Positions 43,376 through 51,567 of a stretch of 64,000 nt of DNA are shown here, in pieces (position 1 is the first letter of the stretch; each line of letters opens with the position of its first letter). The stretch is taken from contig NZ_MAXC01000023.1 of NCBI RefSeq assembly GCF_001693485.1, forward strand, positions 434,001 to 498,000, given 5' to 3'. A program made the position numbers and the translations under genes. Under the pieces are notes generated by a model. It was not told the DNA's origin and did not search any database. It saw nothing but the letters and a program-made list of their open reading frames with translations. This DNA comes from Bradyrhizobium sp. LMTR 3. GTDB taxonomy: Bacteria > Pseudomonadota > Alphaproteobacteria > Rhizobiales > Xanthobacteraceae.

Positions 43376-43879
43376 CTAGTTCGAGCTGTCGATCAGGCTC
43401 TCGAGCAGACGCTTGAGCTCGTTGGTCGACTTGTCGCCGTAGCTCTCGACGATGTGCTCTTCCTGGCTCACCGCCAGCGAGTTCAGCCGCTTGCTCAGCG
43501 CCTTGCCGCGGTCGGACACGAACATCAGGACCTTGCGGCGGTCCTTGGGGTCCTGAACGCGGTAGACCAGCGCGTCCGACACCATGCGGTCGACCATCTT
43601 GGTCAGCGTGGGATGATTGAGGAGCACGGCGTCCGCCAGCTCGCCCATGGAATGGCCGTTGCCGTCGGACAGAACTTTGAGGATGCGCCACTGCTCGACA
43701 GGCACGCCTTCCTTGCTCAGGCGCATCTCCAACTGCCGGTTGATCTCCCGGTTGGCTTGCGCGAGCAAATAGGCGAGGTGTTCGGTGATGGGGGAATTGT
43801 CTTTCGGCGGTTTGGCCACGGCTTGAGACTTTGTCTTGGTCTTGACCCAAATGAGTGAATGGCTGGCAATCGATGCCAT
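43376..43879 (-). CDS. MarR-family transcriptional regulator
   Basis: A 167-residue winged-helix repressor. HLAYLLAQANREINRQLEMR is the dimer helix; QWRILKVLSDGNGHSMGELA and LNHPTLTKMVDRMVSDALVY form the helix-turn-helix; DPKDRRKVLMFVSDRGKAL is the wing. The divergent amide gene cluster makes it the likely local regulator, with an amide or its acid as the effector (inference). Start is uncertain between ATG 43879 and GTG 43891; both lie in or next to a 20-bp tandem duplication and neither has a ribosome site, so a leaderless mRNA is possible. Confidence 0.88.
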   Translation of the reverse strand: MASIASHSLIWVKTKTKSQAVAKPPKDNSPITEHLAYLLAQANREINRQLEMRLSKEGVPVEQWRILKVLSDGNGHSMGELADAVLLNHPTLTKMVDRMVSDALVYRVQDPKDRRKVLMFVSDRGKALSKRLNSLAVSQEEHIVESYGDKSTNELKRLLESLIDSSN

Positions 43880-43880
43880 T

Positions 43881-43931
43881 TCTATATGCACTTCAATTGT
43901 TCTATATGCACTTCAATTGTTGAATATTCAA
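43881..43931. promoter_or_regulatory. Candidate MarR operator with 20-bp tandem duplication
   Basis: The unit TCTATATGCACTTCAATTGT occurs twice in tandem at 43881-43900 and 43901-43920. It runs into TTGAATATTCAA (43920-43931), a perfect 12-bp palindrome, and overlaps TTCAA-TTG-TTGAA (43912-43924). Such TTCAA/TTGAA symmetry is typical of MarR-family operators. The site lies between the MarR gene and the AmiC-like gene. Confidence 0.6.
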
Positions 43932-44026
43932 TATTTTCAAATAGGATATTTCCCCAACTAAGGAAGGGTGGATGCCGCGGCCGCCCGCTGGATGCGTTTT
44001 TGGTCTGGTGCCAGACAGGAGTTGGC

Positions 44027-45211
44027 GTGCTCTCGACGGTAAACTTCCCGGCTGCCGGCGGCTCCGCGATTCCGCCCTCGCTGCTGTTTCGAAACCTGTC
44101 GTCGGCGACGGATGATCTCGACCTGTCAACGATCAAGCCCGGATCGTCGAGACGCCGAGGCGCCCACAGCAAGCTGCGGGTCGGCAATTTTCTCACCTTC
44201 TCGGGATCGCCCGGAATCTGGGGCCCGAGCGCCACCAATAGCGTCCTGCTGGCGATCTCCGAGATTAATAAACGCGGCGGCATTCTCGGACGCGAGATTG
44301 AGTTGTCGGTCTACGATTCCGGTGGGCCAATCGAGGAGGTGGTGCGCCGCGCCGAACGCGCTCTCGCCTTCGACGAAGTCGACCTGATCATGGGTTCGCA
44401 CATCAGCGCGGTCCGCGTCGCACTGCGCAAGGTCACCCGCAACCGCATTCCCTATATCTACACTCCCGTCTATGAGGGTGGCGAGCGTACGCCAGGCGTG
44501 ATGGCGATCGGCGAGACGCCGCGCTGGCAGAGCCGGCCGTCGATCCATTGGCTGTCCGACTTCAAGAAGGCGTCACGCTGGTATCTGATCGGCAGCGACT
44601 ATGTGTGGCCATGGCAGTCGCATCGCGCGGTCAAGCGATACATCGCCGAAGCGGGCGGGCAGGTGGTCGGCGAGGAGTTCGTCCCCGTCGGGGAAGACAA
44701 TCACGAGGCGCATCTGGCGCGCATTCGCGCGGCAAGGCCCGACGTCGTGCTGATCTCGCTGATCGGAACGGACAGCATTACGTTCAATCGCGCCTTCGCC
44801 GAATGCGGCCTCGCCGCCACCACGCTGCGCTTCGCCGGCGCGATGGACGAGACGGTTCTGCTCGGGATCGGGGCCGAGAATACCGAGAACCTGTTCTGCG
44901 CATCCGGCTATTTCACTTGCGTCGGCTCGCGCGCCACCGACGAATTCCTCTCTCGCTATCGGGCGATGTTCGGTCCGCACGCGCCACCGATCGGATCCGT
45001 CAGCCAATCCAACTATGAGGGGCTGCGCTTCCTCGAGGCGGTGGCCAACCGAGCCGGCTCGCTGTCGATGGGGCCATTGCTCGCGGCGGCCCGCAACGTG
45101 ATCTATACGGGCGCCCGCGGCGCCATCACCATCCGCGACGGCCGTGCCGAGATGCCGATGTATCTTGCCGAGGCCAATGGCCTCGACTTCAAGGTGATCA
45201 AGACGATCTAG
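44027..45211 (+). CDS. AmiC-like amide-binding protein without signal peptide
   Basis: A 394-residue type I periplasmic-binding-protein fold related to AmiC/FmdD/UrtA. It has GNFLTFSGSPGIWGPSATNS at the ligand-binding start, NKRGGILGREIELSVYDSGG, and RPDVVLISLIGTDSITFNRA in the second lobe. No signal peptide precedes the fold: residues 1-50 are Ser/Arg-rich and not hydrophobic. GTG 44027 has AGGAG five bases before it. In Pseudomonas, AmiC is a cytoplasmic amide sensor that controls the amidase operon, and this protein may play that role. The alternative is a binding protein exported by an unseen route. First gene of the amide cluster. Confidence 0.75.
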   Translation: MLSTVNFPAAGGSAIPPSLLFRNLSSATDDLDLSTIKPGSSRRRGAHSKLRVGNFLTFSGSPGIWGPSATNSVLLAISEINKRGGILGREIELSVYDSGGPIEEVVRRAERALAFDEVDLIMGSHISAVRVALRKVTRNRIPYIYTPVYEGGERTPGVMAIGETPRWQSRPSIHWLSDFKKASRWYLIGSDYVWPWQSHRAVKRYIAEAGGQVVGEEFVPVGEDNHEAHLARIRAARPDVVLISLIGTDSITFNRAFAECGLAATTLRFAGAMDETVLLGIGAENTENLFCASGYFTCVGSRATDEFLSRYRAMFGPHAPPIGSVSQSNYEGLRFLEAVANRAGSLSMGPLLAAARNVIYTGARGAITIRDGRAEMPMYLAEANGLDFKVIKTI

Positions 45212-45354
45212 AGAAACGATGCCGGATCTCGAGGGCCGCAATCCGAAATAATGCTTGAAAAGGAAAATATTTCCGTTTTGAATACAAAAGCGGAGCCGGC
45301 GCGTCGCAGGCGGGCCGGCACCGCGCCGGGAACTCAAAGCTTCAGGAGAGCGTC

Positions 45355-46869
45355 GTGTCAGTCGTCCTACCAACCCCAACGCAACTTCGTGCGGTCGCCG
45401 AGCAGTGCGGCCTTTCGCTGACCGAGGAAGACGTCGCATCGTTTCGCGGCCTGATGCAGGGCTCGATCGACGCCTACAATCTCGTAGCCGCAATGCCGGA
45501 CGAGGTGCCGGAGGTGAAATACCCGCGCACGCCGGGCTATCGGCCATCGCCGGAAGAGAACCCCCGCAATGCCTGGTATCGCAAGTCGACCGTGAAGGGC
45601 GCCGCCAGCGGCAAGCTCAAGGGCAAGACCGTCGCGCTGAAGGACAACATCATGCTCGCCGGCGTTCCCATGACCAACGGCTCGTCGACGCTGGAAGGCT
45701 ATGTGCCCGATTTCGACGCCACCATCGTCACGCGCATGCTGGATGCCGGCGCCGAGATCAAGGGCAAGGTGCATTGCGAGCACTTCTGCCTGTCCGGCGG
45801 CAGCCACACCGGATCCTACGGGCCGGTGCATAATCCGCACAAGATGGGTTACTCGGCCGGCGGCTCGTCGTCAGGCTCGGGCGTCGTGGTTGCGCTCGGC
45901 GAGGTCGACATGGCGATCGGCGGCGATCAGGGCGGCTCGATCCGCATGCCGTCCTCGTTCTGCGGCATCTATGGGATGAAGCCGACCTGGGGCCTCGTGC
46001 CCTATACCGGGATCATGCCGATCGAGATCTACGTCGACCATACTGGCCCTATGACCGCTACGGTCGCCGACAACGCGTTGCTGCTCGAAGTGCTCGCTGG
46101 CGACGACGGCTACGATCCGCGCATCAAGGCGCCGAAGGTCGAGGAGTACACCAAGGCCTTGGGGGCCGGCATCAAGGGCATGAAGATCGGCATCGTCAAG
46201 GAAGGCTTTGAGCAGCCGGCCGCGGAGGCCGCGGTGAATGAAAGCGTGCGCGAGGCGGCGAAACGCTTCAAGGATCTTGGAGCCAGCATCGAAACGGTGT
46301 CGATCCCGATGCACCTCTTGGGCGGCGCGATCTGGACCCCGATCGGCACCGAAGGCCTGACCCAGACCATGATGTTCGGCGACGGCTACGGCCTCAGCCG
46401 CGGCGATCTCTATTCGACATCGCTGATGGATTTTCATCGCGGCTGGCGCCGGCAGGCCGACTCGCTGTCCGAGACCACGAAATTGTTCATGATGCTTGGC
46501 ACCTACATCAACAACAATTTCGGTCCACGCTTCTACGGCAAGGCGCTCAACATCTCCCGCCGGCTGACCGCGGCCTACGACAAGGCGTTCAGGGACTACG
46601 ATCTGCTGCTGATGCCGACTACGCCGATGAAGGCGACGCCGCTGCCGGCCCCCAATGCCAGCCGCGAGGACTACGTTGCCCGCGCGCTCGAGATGATCTC
46701 CAACACCGCGCCGTTCGACATCACGCATCATCCGGCGATGTCACTGCCCTGCGGCATGGTCGACGGCCTGCCCGTCGGGCTGATGCTGGTCGGGCGTCAC
46801 TTCGAGGAATCGACGATATATCGCGCGGCGCACGCCTTCGAGCAGATCGGCGACTGGAAGAAGATGTGA
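45355..46869 (+). CDS. Amidase (amidase-signature family, nitrile-pathway type)
   Basis: A 504-residue enzyme hydrolysing amides to acids and ammonia. The Ser-cisSer-Lys triad is Lys96 (VALKDNIM), Ser171 (SAGGSSSGSG) and Ser195 (GGDQGGSIRMPS), with the same 75 and 24 residue spacings as in FAAH. LKDNIMLAGVPMTNGSSTLE and CGIYGMKPTWGLVPYTGIMP strongly resemble the Rhodococcus enantioselective amidase that works with nitrile hydratase, unlike GatA. No nitrile hydratase gene is present. GTG 45355 has AGGAG six bases upstream. Its place ahead of an ABC importer suggests the imported compound is its substrate. Confidence 0.9.
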   Translation: MSVVLPTPTQLRAVAEQCGLSLTEEDVASFRGLMQGSIDAYNLVAAMPDEVPEVKYPRTPGYRPSPEENPRNAWYRKSTVKGAASGKLKGKTVALKDNIMLAGVPMTNGSSTLEGYVPDFDATIVTRMLDAGAEIKGKVHCEHFCLSGGSHTGSYGPVHNPHKMGYSAGGSSSGSGVVVALGEVDMAIGGDQGGSIRMPSSFCGIYGMKPTWGLVPYTGIMPIEIYVDHTGPMTATVADNALLLEVLAGDDGYDPRIKAPKVEEYTKALGAGIKGMKIGIVKEGFEQPAAEAAVNESVREAAKRFKDLGASIETVSIPMHLLGGAIWTPIGTEGLTQTMMFGDGYGLSRGDLYSTSLMDFHRGWRRQADSLSETTKLFMMLGTYINNNFGPRFYGKALNISRRLTAAYDKAFRDYDLLLMPTTPMKATPLPAPNASREDYVARALEMISNTAPFDITHHPAMSLPCGMVDGLPVGLMLVGRHFEESTIYRAAHAFEQIGDWKKM

Positions 46870-46904
46870 GGGGTCCATCGTTGCAGGCCGGCTGGACATA
46901 GAAC

Positions 46905-47762
46905 ATGGCTAGCGCATTCGTGGCGGCATTCGAAATCCTGAGTTTCGGCGCGATCATCGTTCTGGTCGTGCTGGGACTCGGGATCATTGCCAGCATGATG
47001 GGGATTTTCAATTTCGCGCAGGGCGAGTTCGTCCTGCTCGGCGCTTACGTTACCTATCTGGCGTACAGCAACGGGATTCCGATCTGGGCCGGCATGGCGG
47101 CCGCGCCATTCATCGTCGGCGGCCTCGGCTTCGTGCTGGAGGCGCTGATCATCCGGCGCCTCTACGCCGCGCCCATCGTGGCGATGCTTGGTACCTATGC
47201 GCTCGGCCTGATCATCCGCGAGAGTGTGCGCGGCCTGATCGGCGGATTCTACCTGACCGTGCCGGAGCCGATCGGCGGCTCGATCGACATCGGCACGATG
47301 CACATCTCGGCGTGGCGCTTCACGATCATCCTCATCACGCTGCTGGTGATGGGCGGCTGCTATGTGCTGCTGTCGCGGACCAGCTTCGGTCTGCGCGTGC
47401 GCGCCACGCTGGAAAATCCCGCGCTGGCGCGGGCGTCGGGGATCTCGACGCCCCTGATCTACGGCGCCACGTTTGCCTTCGGCGCCGCGCTGGCGGGGCT
47501 TGCCGGCGCGTTGATCGTGCCCGTGTTCAGCCTGTTCGCAGATCTCGGCATCCGCTTCCTGATCCAGGGCTTTGTCGCGGTCATGGTCGGCGGTGTCGGA
47601 TCGTTTATCGGGCCGGTTGTCGGAGCCGGCCTGATCGGAACGCTGAGCGCGGCGCTGCCCTGGATCATGGCGCCCGTGGTCGCCGACGTCCTCGTCTTCG
47701 TGCTTGCCATCGTCTTCATCAAATTCCGGCCGCAAGGCCTCATCGCTGGAAAAGGGGTTTAG
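46905..47762 (+). CDS. ABC importer permease, LivH/UrtB type
   Basis: A 285-residue inner-membrane permease with about eight hydrophobic segments. GLGIIASMMGIFNFAQGEFV is the typical N-terminal motif of LivH/UrtB permeases, and the cytoplasmic loop LRVRATLENPALARASGIST contacts the ATPases. It pairs with the permease at 48995. The substrate is taken from context: an amide or urea-like compound. It starts 35 bp after the amidase. Confidence 0.9.
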   Translation: MASAFVAAFEILSFGAIIVLVVLGLGIIASMMGIFNFAQGEFVLLGAYVTYLAYSNGIPIWAGMAAAPFIVGGLGFVLEALIIRRLYAAPIVAMLGTYALGLIIRESVRGLIGGFYLTVPEPIGGSIDIGTMHISAWRFTIILITLLVMGGCYVLLSRTSFGLRVRATLENPALARASGISTPLIYGATFAFGAALAGLAGALIVPVFSLFADLGIRFLIQGFVAVMVGGVGSFIGPVVGAGLIGTLSAALPWIMAPVVADVLVFVLAIVFIKFRPQGLIAGKGV

Positions 47763-47766
47763 TCGC

Positions 47767-48987
47767 ATGTTTGTTGATCGCTTTGATTTGACGCGTCGTC
47801 GTTTCCTCAGCGGCTTTGCTTTCACGACCGGCGCGATTGCGACCGGGGTCGGTAGCTGGGTGGTCAGGCCCGACTGGGCCAATGCCGCCGAAGGTCCGAT
47901 CAAGGTCGGTATCGCAACCGACCTGACCGGCCCGATCGCCTACGCCGGCAACGCCGACGCCAATGTCGCGAAGATGGTGATCAAGCAGATCAACGCTGCC
48001 GGCGGCCTGCTCGGCCGGCCGCTCGAGCTCTATATCGAGGATACCGCCTCCAACGAATCGGTCGCCGTCGGCAATGTCCGCAAGCTGATCCAGCGCGACA
48101 AGGTCGACATGGTGCTCGGCGGCATCACCAGTTCGATGCGCAACGCGATCAAGGATCCGATCGTGGCGCGCGGCAAGACGCTGTACATCTATCCGCAGCT
48201 TTACGAGGGCAAGGAATGCACGCCCAATCTATTCTGCACCGGCCCGACTCCGGCGCAGCAATGCGACGAGTTCATACCCTGGCTGATCAAGAACGGCGGC
48301 AAGAAGTTTGCGCTGCCGAGCGCGAACTATGTCTGGCCGCACACGCTCAACGTCTATGCACGCAAGGTGATTGAATCCAGCGGTGGCGAGGTCGTGTTCG
48401 AGGAGTACTACCCGCTCGACCAGGTCGACTTCTCGGCCACCGTCAACCGCGTCATCTCCAACAAGGTCGATGTCGTCTTTAACACCGTAATCCCTCCCGG
48501 TGTCGGTCCGTTCTTCAAGCAGCTCTACGAGGCTGGCTTCCTGAAGAACGGCGGGCGGCTGGCCTGCGTGTACTATGACGAGAATACGCTCAACATCAAT
48601 CAGGCTAGCGAGATCGAGGGCCTTGCGAGTTGTCTCGACTACTTCAAGGCGCTGACCAAGGACGACCCGGTCAGCGCCAAGATCCAGGCTGCCTACGAGA
48701 AGGATTTCCCCGGCAACTTCCTGTTCGCCGCCGGCAGCGCGGCGACCGGCACCTATCGCGGGCTGAAGCTGTGGGAAGCGGCGGTGAAGGAAGCCGGCAA
48801 GATCGATCGCGATGCGGTGGCCGCGGCGCTCGATCACGCCAAGATCGCGGAAGGCCCGGGCGGACCGGCCGAGATGGTGCCGGGCAAGCGGCACTGCAGG
48901 ATGAAGATGTACACCGCTGTTGCCAAAGGCGGGAACTATGAGATCGTGGGCCGCAGCGACGGCCTCGTCGATCCCAAGGAATGCTGA
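47767..48987 (+). CDS. Tat-exported substrate-binding protein, urea/amide type
   Basis: A 406-residue type I periplasmic binding protein. The signal peptide has twin arginines RRRFLSGFAF (10-19) and a cleavage site near residue 41 (ANA), indicating Tat export. The mature part begins IKVGIATDLTGPIAYAGNAD; LYIYPQLYEGKECTPNLFCT and SANYVWPHTLNVYARK match the UrtA/FmdD branch that binds urea or short amides rather than branched-chain amino acids. The upstream in-frame extension to 47704 overlaps the permease and is rejected. It is the extracytoplasmic receptor of this importer. Confidence 0.9.
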   Translation: MFVDRFDLTRRRFLSGFAFTTGAIATGVGSWVVRPDWANAAEGPIKVGIATDLTGPIAYAGNADANVAKMVIKQINAAGGLLGRPLELYIEDTASNESVAVGNVRKLIQRDKVDMVLGGITSSMRNAIKDPIVARGKTLYIYPQLYEGKECTPNLFCTGPTPAQQCDEFIPWLIKNGGKKFALPSANYVWPHTLNVYARKVIESSGGEVVFEEYYPLDQVDFSATVNRVISNKVDVVFNTVIPPGVGPFFKQLYEAGFLKNGGRLACVYYDENTLNINQASEIEGLASCLDYFKALTKDDPVSAKIQAAYEKDFPGNFLFAAGSAATGTYRGLKLWEAAVKEAGKIDRDAVAAALDHAKIAEGPGGPAEMVPGKRHCRMKMYTAVAKGGNYEIVGRSDGLVDPKEC

Positions 48988-48994
48988 GTGATCG

Positions 48995-50092
48995 ATGGGT
49001 GCAGCAAAGCAGGCCCTTCGCGCAACGGTGAGCCAGGGGCTGGACGTTTCGATGGCTGACAATGGATCGGACCGAGCATTGCCGGCGCGAAAAGCTGTGG
49101 CAGGACGAAAGGTGCTCCCGATCGTCGAAGGAGTGGTGCTGATCGCAGCGCTGATCCTGCCGCTGGTTCTGCAGGACTATCTCACGGTGTTCGCCACCCG
49201 TGTCATCATCCTCGCCCTGTTCGCACTCTCGTTCGATCTGGTGTGGGGATATGCCGGCATCATGAGCTTCGGTCAGGCCCTGTTCTTCGGATCGGCCGGC
49301 TATGCTGTTGCATTGATGGCGCGCGACCTCAACATCACCTCGATCTTTTTGGTGCTGCCGGCAGGAACGCTGATCGGGCTCGCCACCTCGCTGCTGCTCG
49401 GTGGCTTTCTGCTGCTCGGCCGGCACCCCTCCAGCGTGATCTTCGTCGCGCTCGGTACGCTGACCGGATCCTACGCCGCCGACCGTCTGGCGCGCGGCTG
49501 GTACTATCTCGGCGGACAGAACGGCATTCCCTCGATTCCGTCGATGTCGCTCGGCAGCTACGACATTACCGAGGGACCGGTCTATTACTATTTCGCGCTC
49601 GGCATTCTCGCCGTGGTCTATCTGCTGTGCCGCTTCCTGGTGCGCTCGCAGTTCGGCCTGGCACTGGCGGGGCTGCGCGAGAACGAGCAGCGCATCGCCT
49701 TCTTCGGATACAAGACGCAACACCTGAAGGCGATTGTTTTCGCCGTCGGCGGCACCATCGCCGGCCTTGCAGGCAGCCTCTACGCGTTTCACGAGGGCTT
49801 CGTCTGGCCCAATATGGTCGGCGTGGTGATCTCGACGCAGGTCGTGCTTTACGTTCTGTTCGGCGGATCGGGCACGTTGATCGGCGCGGTTATCGGCGCC
49901 GTCATCATCGAGGGGGTCAGCTTCTGGCTGTCGGACAATTATCGCGAGATCTGGCCGATCCTTCTCGGCGTGTTGCTGCTGCTGGTGATCCTGTTCCGCC
50001 CGCTCGGGCTGATCAGCTTCGTGCTCGGCGAACGCGAGCGTGTCGGCAGTTTCGGGGCGACACGCAAGGAGAAGCGCAATGCCGCTCCTTGA
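48995..50092 (+). CDS. ABC importer permease, LivM/UrtC type
   Basis: A 365-residue permease with a 45-residue cytoplasmic N-terminal extension and about nine hydrophobic segments. FALSFDLVWGYAGIMSFGQA is the LivM-type motif, and LALAGLRENEQRIAFFGYKT is the loop that couples to the ATPase. ATG 48995 lies eight bases after the previous stop; an alternative ATG at 49052 would shorten the tail. The 3' end overlaps the next gene by 14 bases. Confidence 0.9.
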   Translation: MGAAKQALRATVSQGLDVSMADNGSDRALPARKAVAGRKVLPIVEGVVLIAALILPLVLQDYLTVFATRVIILALFALSFDLVWGYAGIMSFGQALFFGSAGYAVALMARDLNITSIFLVLPAGTLIGLATSLLLGGFLLLGRHPSSVIFVALGTLTGSYAADRLARGWYYLGGQNGIPSIPSMSLGSYDITEGPVYYYFALGILAVVYLLCRFLVRSQFGLALAGLRENEQRIAFFGYKTQHLKAIVFAVGGTIAGLAGSLYAFHEGFVWPNMVGVVISTQVVLYVLFGGSGTLIGAVIGAVIIEGVSFWLSDNYREIWPILLGVLLLLVILFRPLGLISFVLGERERVGSFGATRKEKRNAAP

Positions 50093-50813
50093 GGCGACCG
50101 GCATCGTCAAGGTGTTTGGCAAGCTCACCGCGCTCGACGGTGCGGCGCTGACGGTAGCCGATAACGAGTTTCACGGCCTGATCGGGCCGAATGGCTCGGG
50201 AAAAAGCACCCTGATGAAGTGCGTCGCCGGCGCCGAGATACCGACCCAAGGCAAGGTCAGCTTCGTCAACCGCGATATCACCCTGCTGTCGCCGACCGAG
50301 CGCGCCCGCGCCGGCATGAGCCTGAAATTCCAGATCACCAGCATACTGCCGACGTTGACGCTGTACGACAACATCCTGCTGGCGCTGCAGGCGCAATCGT
50401 CGCTGTTCGATCTGGTGTTCTCGCGCACACGCGGCGTGCTGCACGATCAGGTAATGATGATGCTGAGCCAGTTCCGCCTCGCCGATCGCGCACATGATGC
50501 CGCCGCGGCGCTGTCGCACGGGCAGCAGCAATGGCTGGAAATCGCCATGGCGCTCGCAGCAAAGCCGCGGTTGTTGCTGCTGGACGAGCCGACCGGCGGC
50601 ATGAGCCTGGAAGAGCGCCGCGTTACCGGCGAGCTCCTGCAGCCGATCAAGCAGCATTGCTCGCTTGTGATCGTCGAACACGATCTGGATTTCATCCGCG
50701 ATATCTGCGACCGCCTGACCGTGCTCGACCAGGGGCGCGTGCTCGCCTCCGGAACGGTCGCCGAGATCCAGGCCAACAAGAGCGTCCAGGAGATTTATTT
50801 GCGCCGTGCCTGA
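50079..50813 (+). CDS. ABC importer ATPase, LivG/UrtD type
   Basis: A 244-residue ATP-binding subunit: Walker A GPNGSGKST (36-44), signature LSHGQQQ, Walker B LLLLDEP and the switch His in VEHDLDF. LSHGQ in place of LSGGE and the following DLDFIRDICDRLTVLDQGRV are typical of UrtD. ATG 50079 has AAGGAG seven bases upstream, inside the end of the permease gene. The stop overlaps the next gene by eight bases. Confidence 0.93.
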   Translation: MPLLEATGIVKVFGKLTALDGAALTVADNEFHGLIGPNGSGKSTLMKCVAGAEIPTQGKVSFVNRDITLLSPTERARAGMSLKFQITSILPTLTLYDNILLALQAQSSLFDLVFSRTRGVLHDQVMMMLSQFRLADRAHDAAAALSHGQQQWLEIAMALAAKPRLLLLDEPTGGMSLEERRVTGELLQPIKQHCSLVIVEHDLDFIRDICDRLTVLDQGRVLASGTVAEIQANKSVQEIYLRRA

Positions 50814-51507
50814 ACAGACATTTCTCGACATACGGCATCTCGATGCCGGTTATGGCCGCAGCCAGGTCCTGTTCGATGTCAGCATCGGCATTCCCTGGCG
50901 CGGCGGTGTCGCGGTGCTTGGCCGTAACGGAGCCGGCAAGACCACACTGATGAAGACGATCGTCGGCGAGCTTGCGAGCTCGAAGGGCGAATTGTTTTTC
51001 GACGGCCGCGACATCACCCGGCGCCGGACCGAGGAGCGGGTCCGCTCGGGCATCGGCTACGTGCCGCAGGAGCATTCCGTGTTCGCTCGGCTCACGGTGC
51101 GCGACAATCTCGCAGTCGGCTCGCTGTTCAATCCTGGTCCGGCGGCGGTCGATCGGGTCCTGACCATCTTCCCGAAGCTCGGGCAGCGGCTCGACCAGCC
51201 GGCCGGCACGCTGTCGGGCGGCGAGCGCAAGATGCTGGCGATCGGACGCGCGATGCTTGGCGATCCCAAATTGCTGCTGCTGGACGAGCCGACCGAAGGC
51301 GTGTGGGTCGGTGTGATCGAGGAGATCACCGAGCGGCTCATCGAGTTGGCCAAGCAGATCGCGGTCGTCATCGTCGAGCAGCATCTCGACCTCGCGCTGC
51401 GCGTCGCCGACTATGCCTATGTGCTCGATCGCGGCAGGGTGGCGCTGCAAGGCGCCGCGGGCGAGGTGCGGAGCGATCCGGAACTGCTGCGCTATCTCGC
51501 ACCGTAG
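50806..51507 (+). CDS. ABC importer ATPase, LivF/UrtE type
   Basis: A 233-residue ATP-binding subunit: Walker A GRNGAGKTT (39-47), signature LSGGERKMLAIGRAML, Walker B LLLLDEPTEGVWVGVIEEIT and VEQHLDLALRVADYAYVLDR. The EQHLD form of the switch region is characteristic of LivF/UrtE. It starts with GTG 50806 within the preceding gene, completing the five-component importer. It is the last gene of the cluster and is convergent with the L,D-transpeptidase gene. Confidence 0.93.
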   Translation: MPEQTFLDIRHLDAGYGRSQVLFDVSIGIPWRGGVAVLGRNGAGKTTLMKTIVGELASSKGELFFDGRDITRRRTEERVRSGIGYVPQEHSVFARLTVRDNLAVGSLFNPGPAAVDRVLTIFPKLGQRLDQPAGTLSGGERKMLAIGRAMLGDPKLLLLDEPTEGVWVGVIEEITERLIELAKQIAVVIVEQHLDLALRVADYAYVLDRGRVALQGAAGEVRSDPELLRYLAP

Positions 51508-51567
51508 CGTTCGCAGAAGGCGCGCCTGCGCCGACGGCTGATCCGGCCGTGAAAGTGTTGCCGCGTC

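Noticed and set aside
48671..50128. A 485-codon frame antisense to the binding protein and permease genes
   Set aside because: It crosses two well-supported genes, is rich in Gln/His/Arg/Asp as expected for antisense frames, and has no motif.
46905..51507. Naming the importer urtABCDE
   Set aside because: No urease genes are adjacent and an amidase heads the cluster, so urea specificity is not supported; only the subunit types are assigned.
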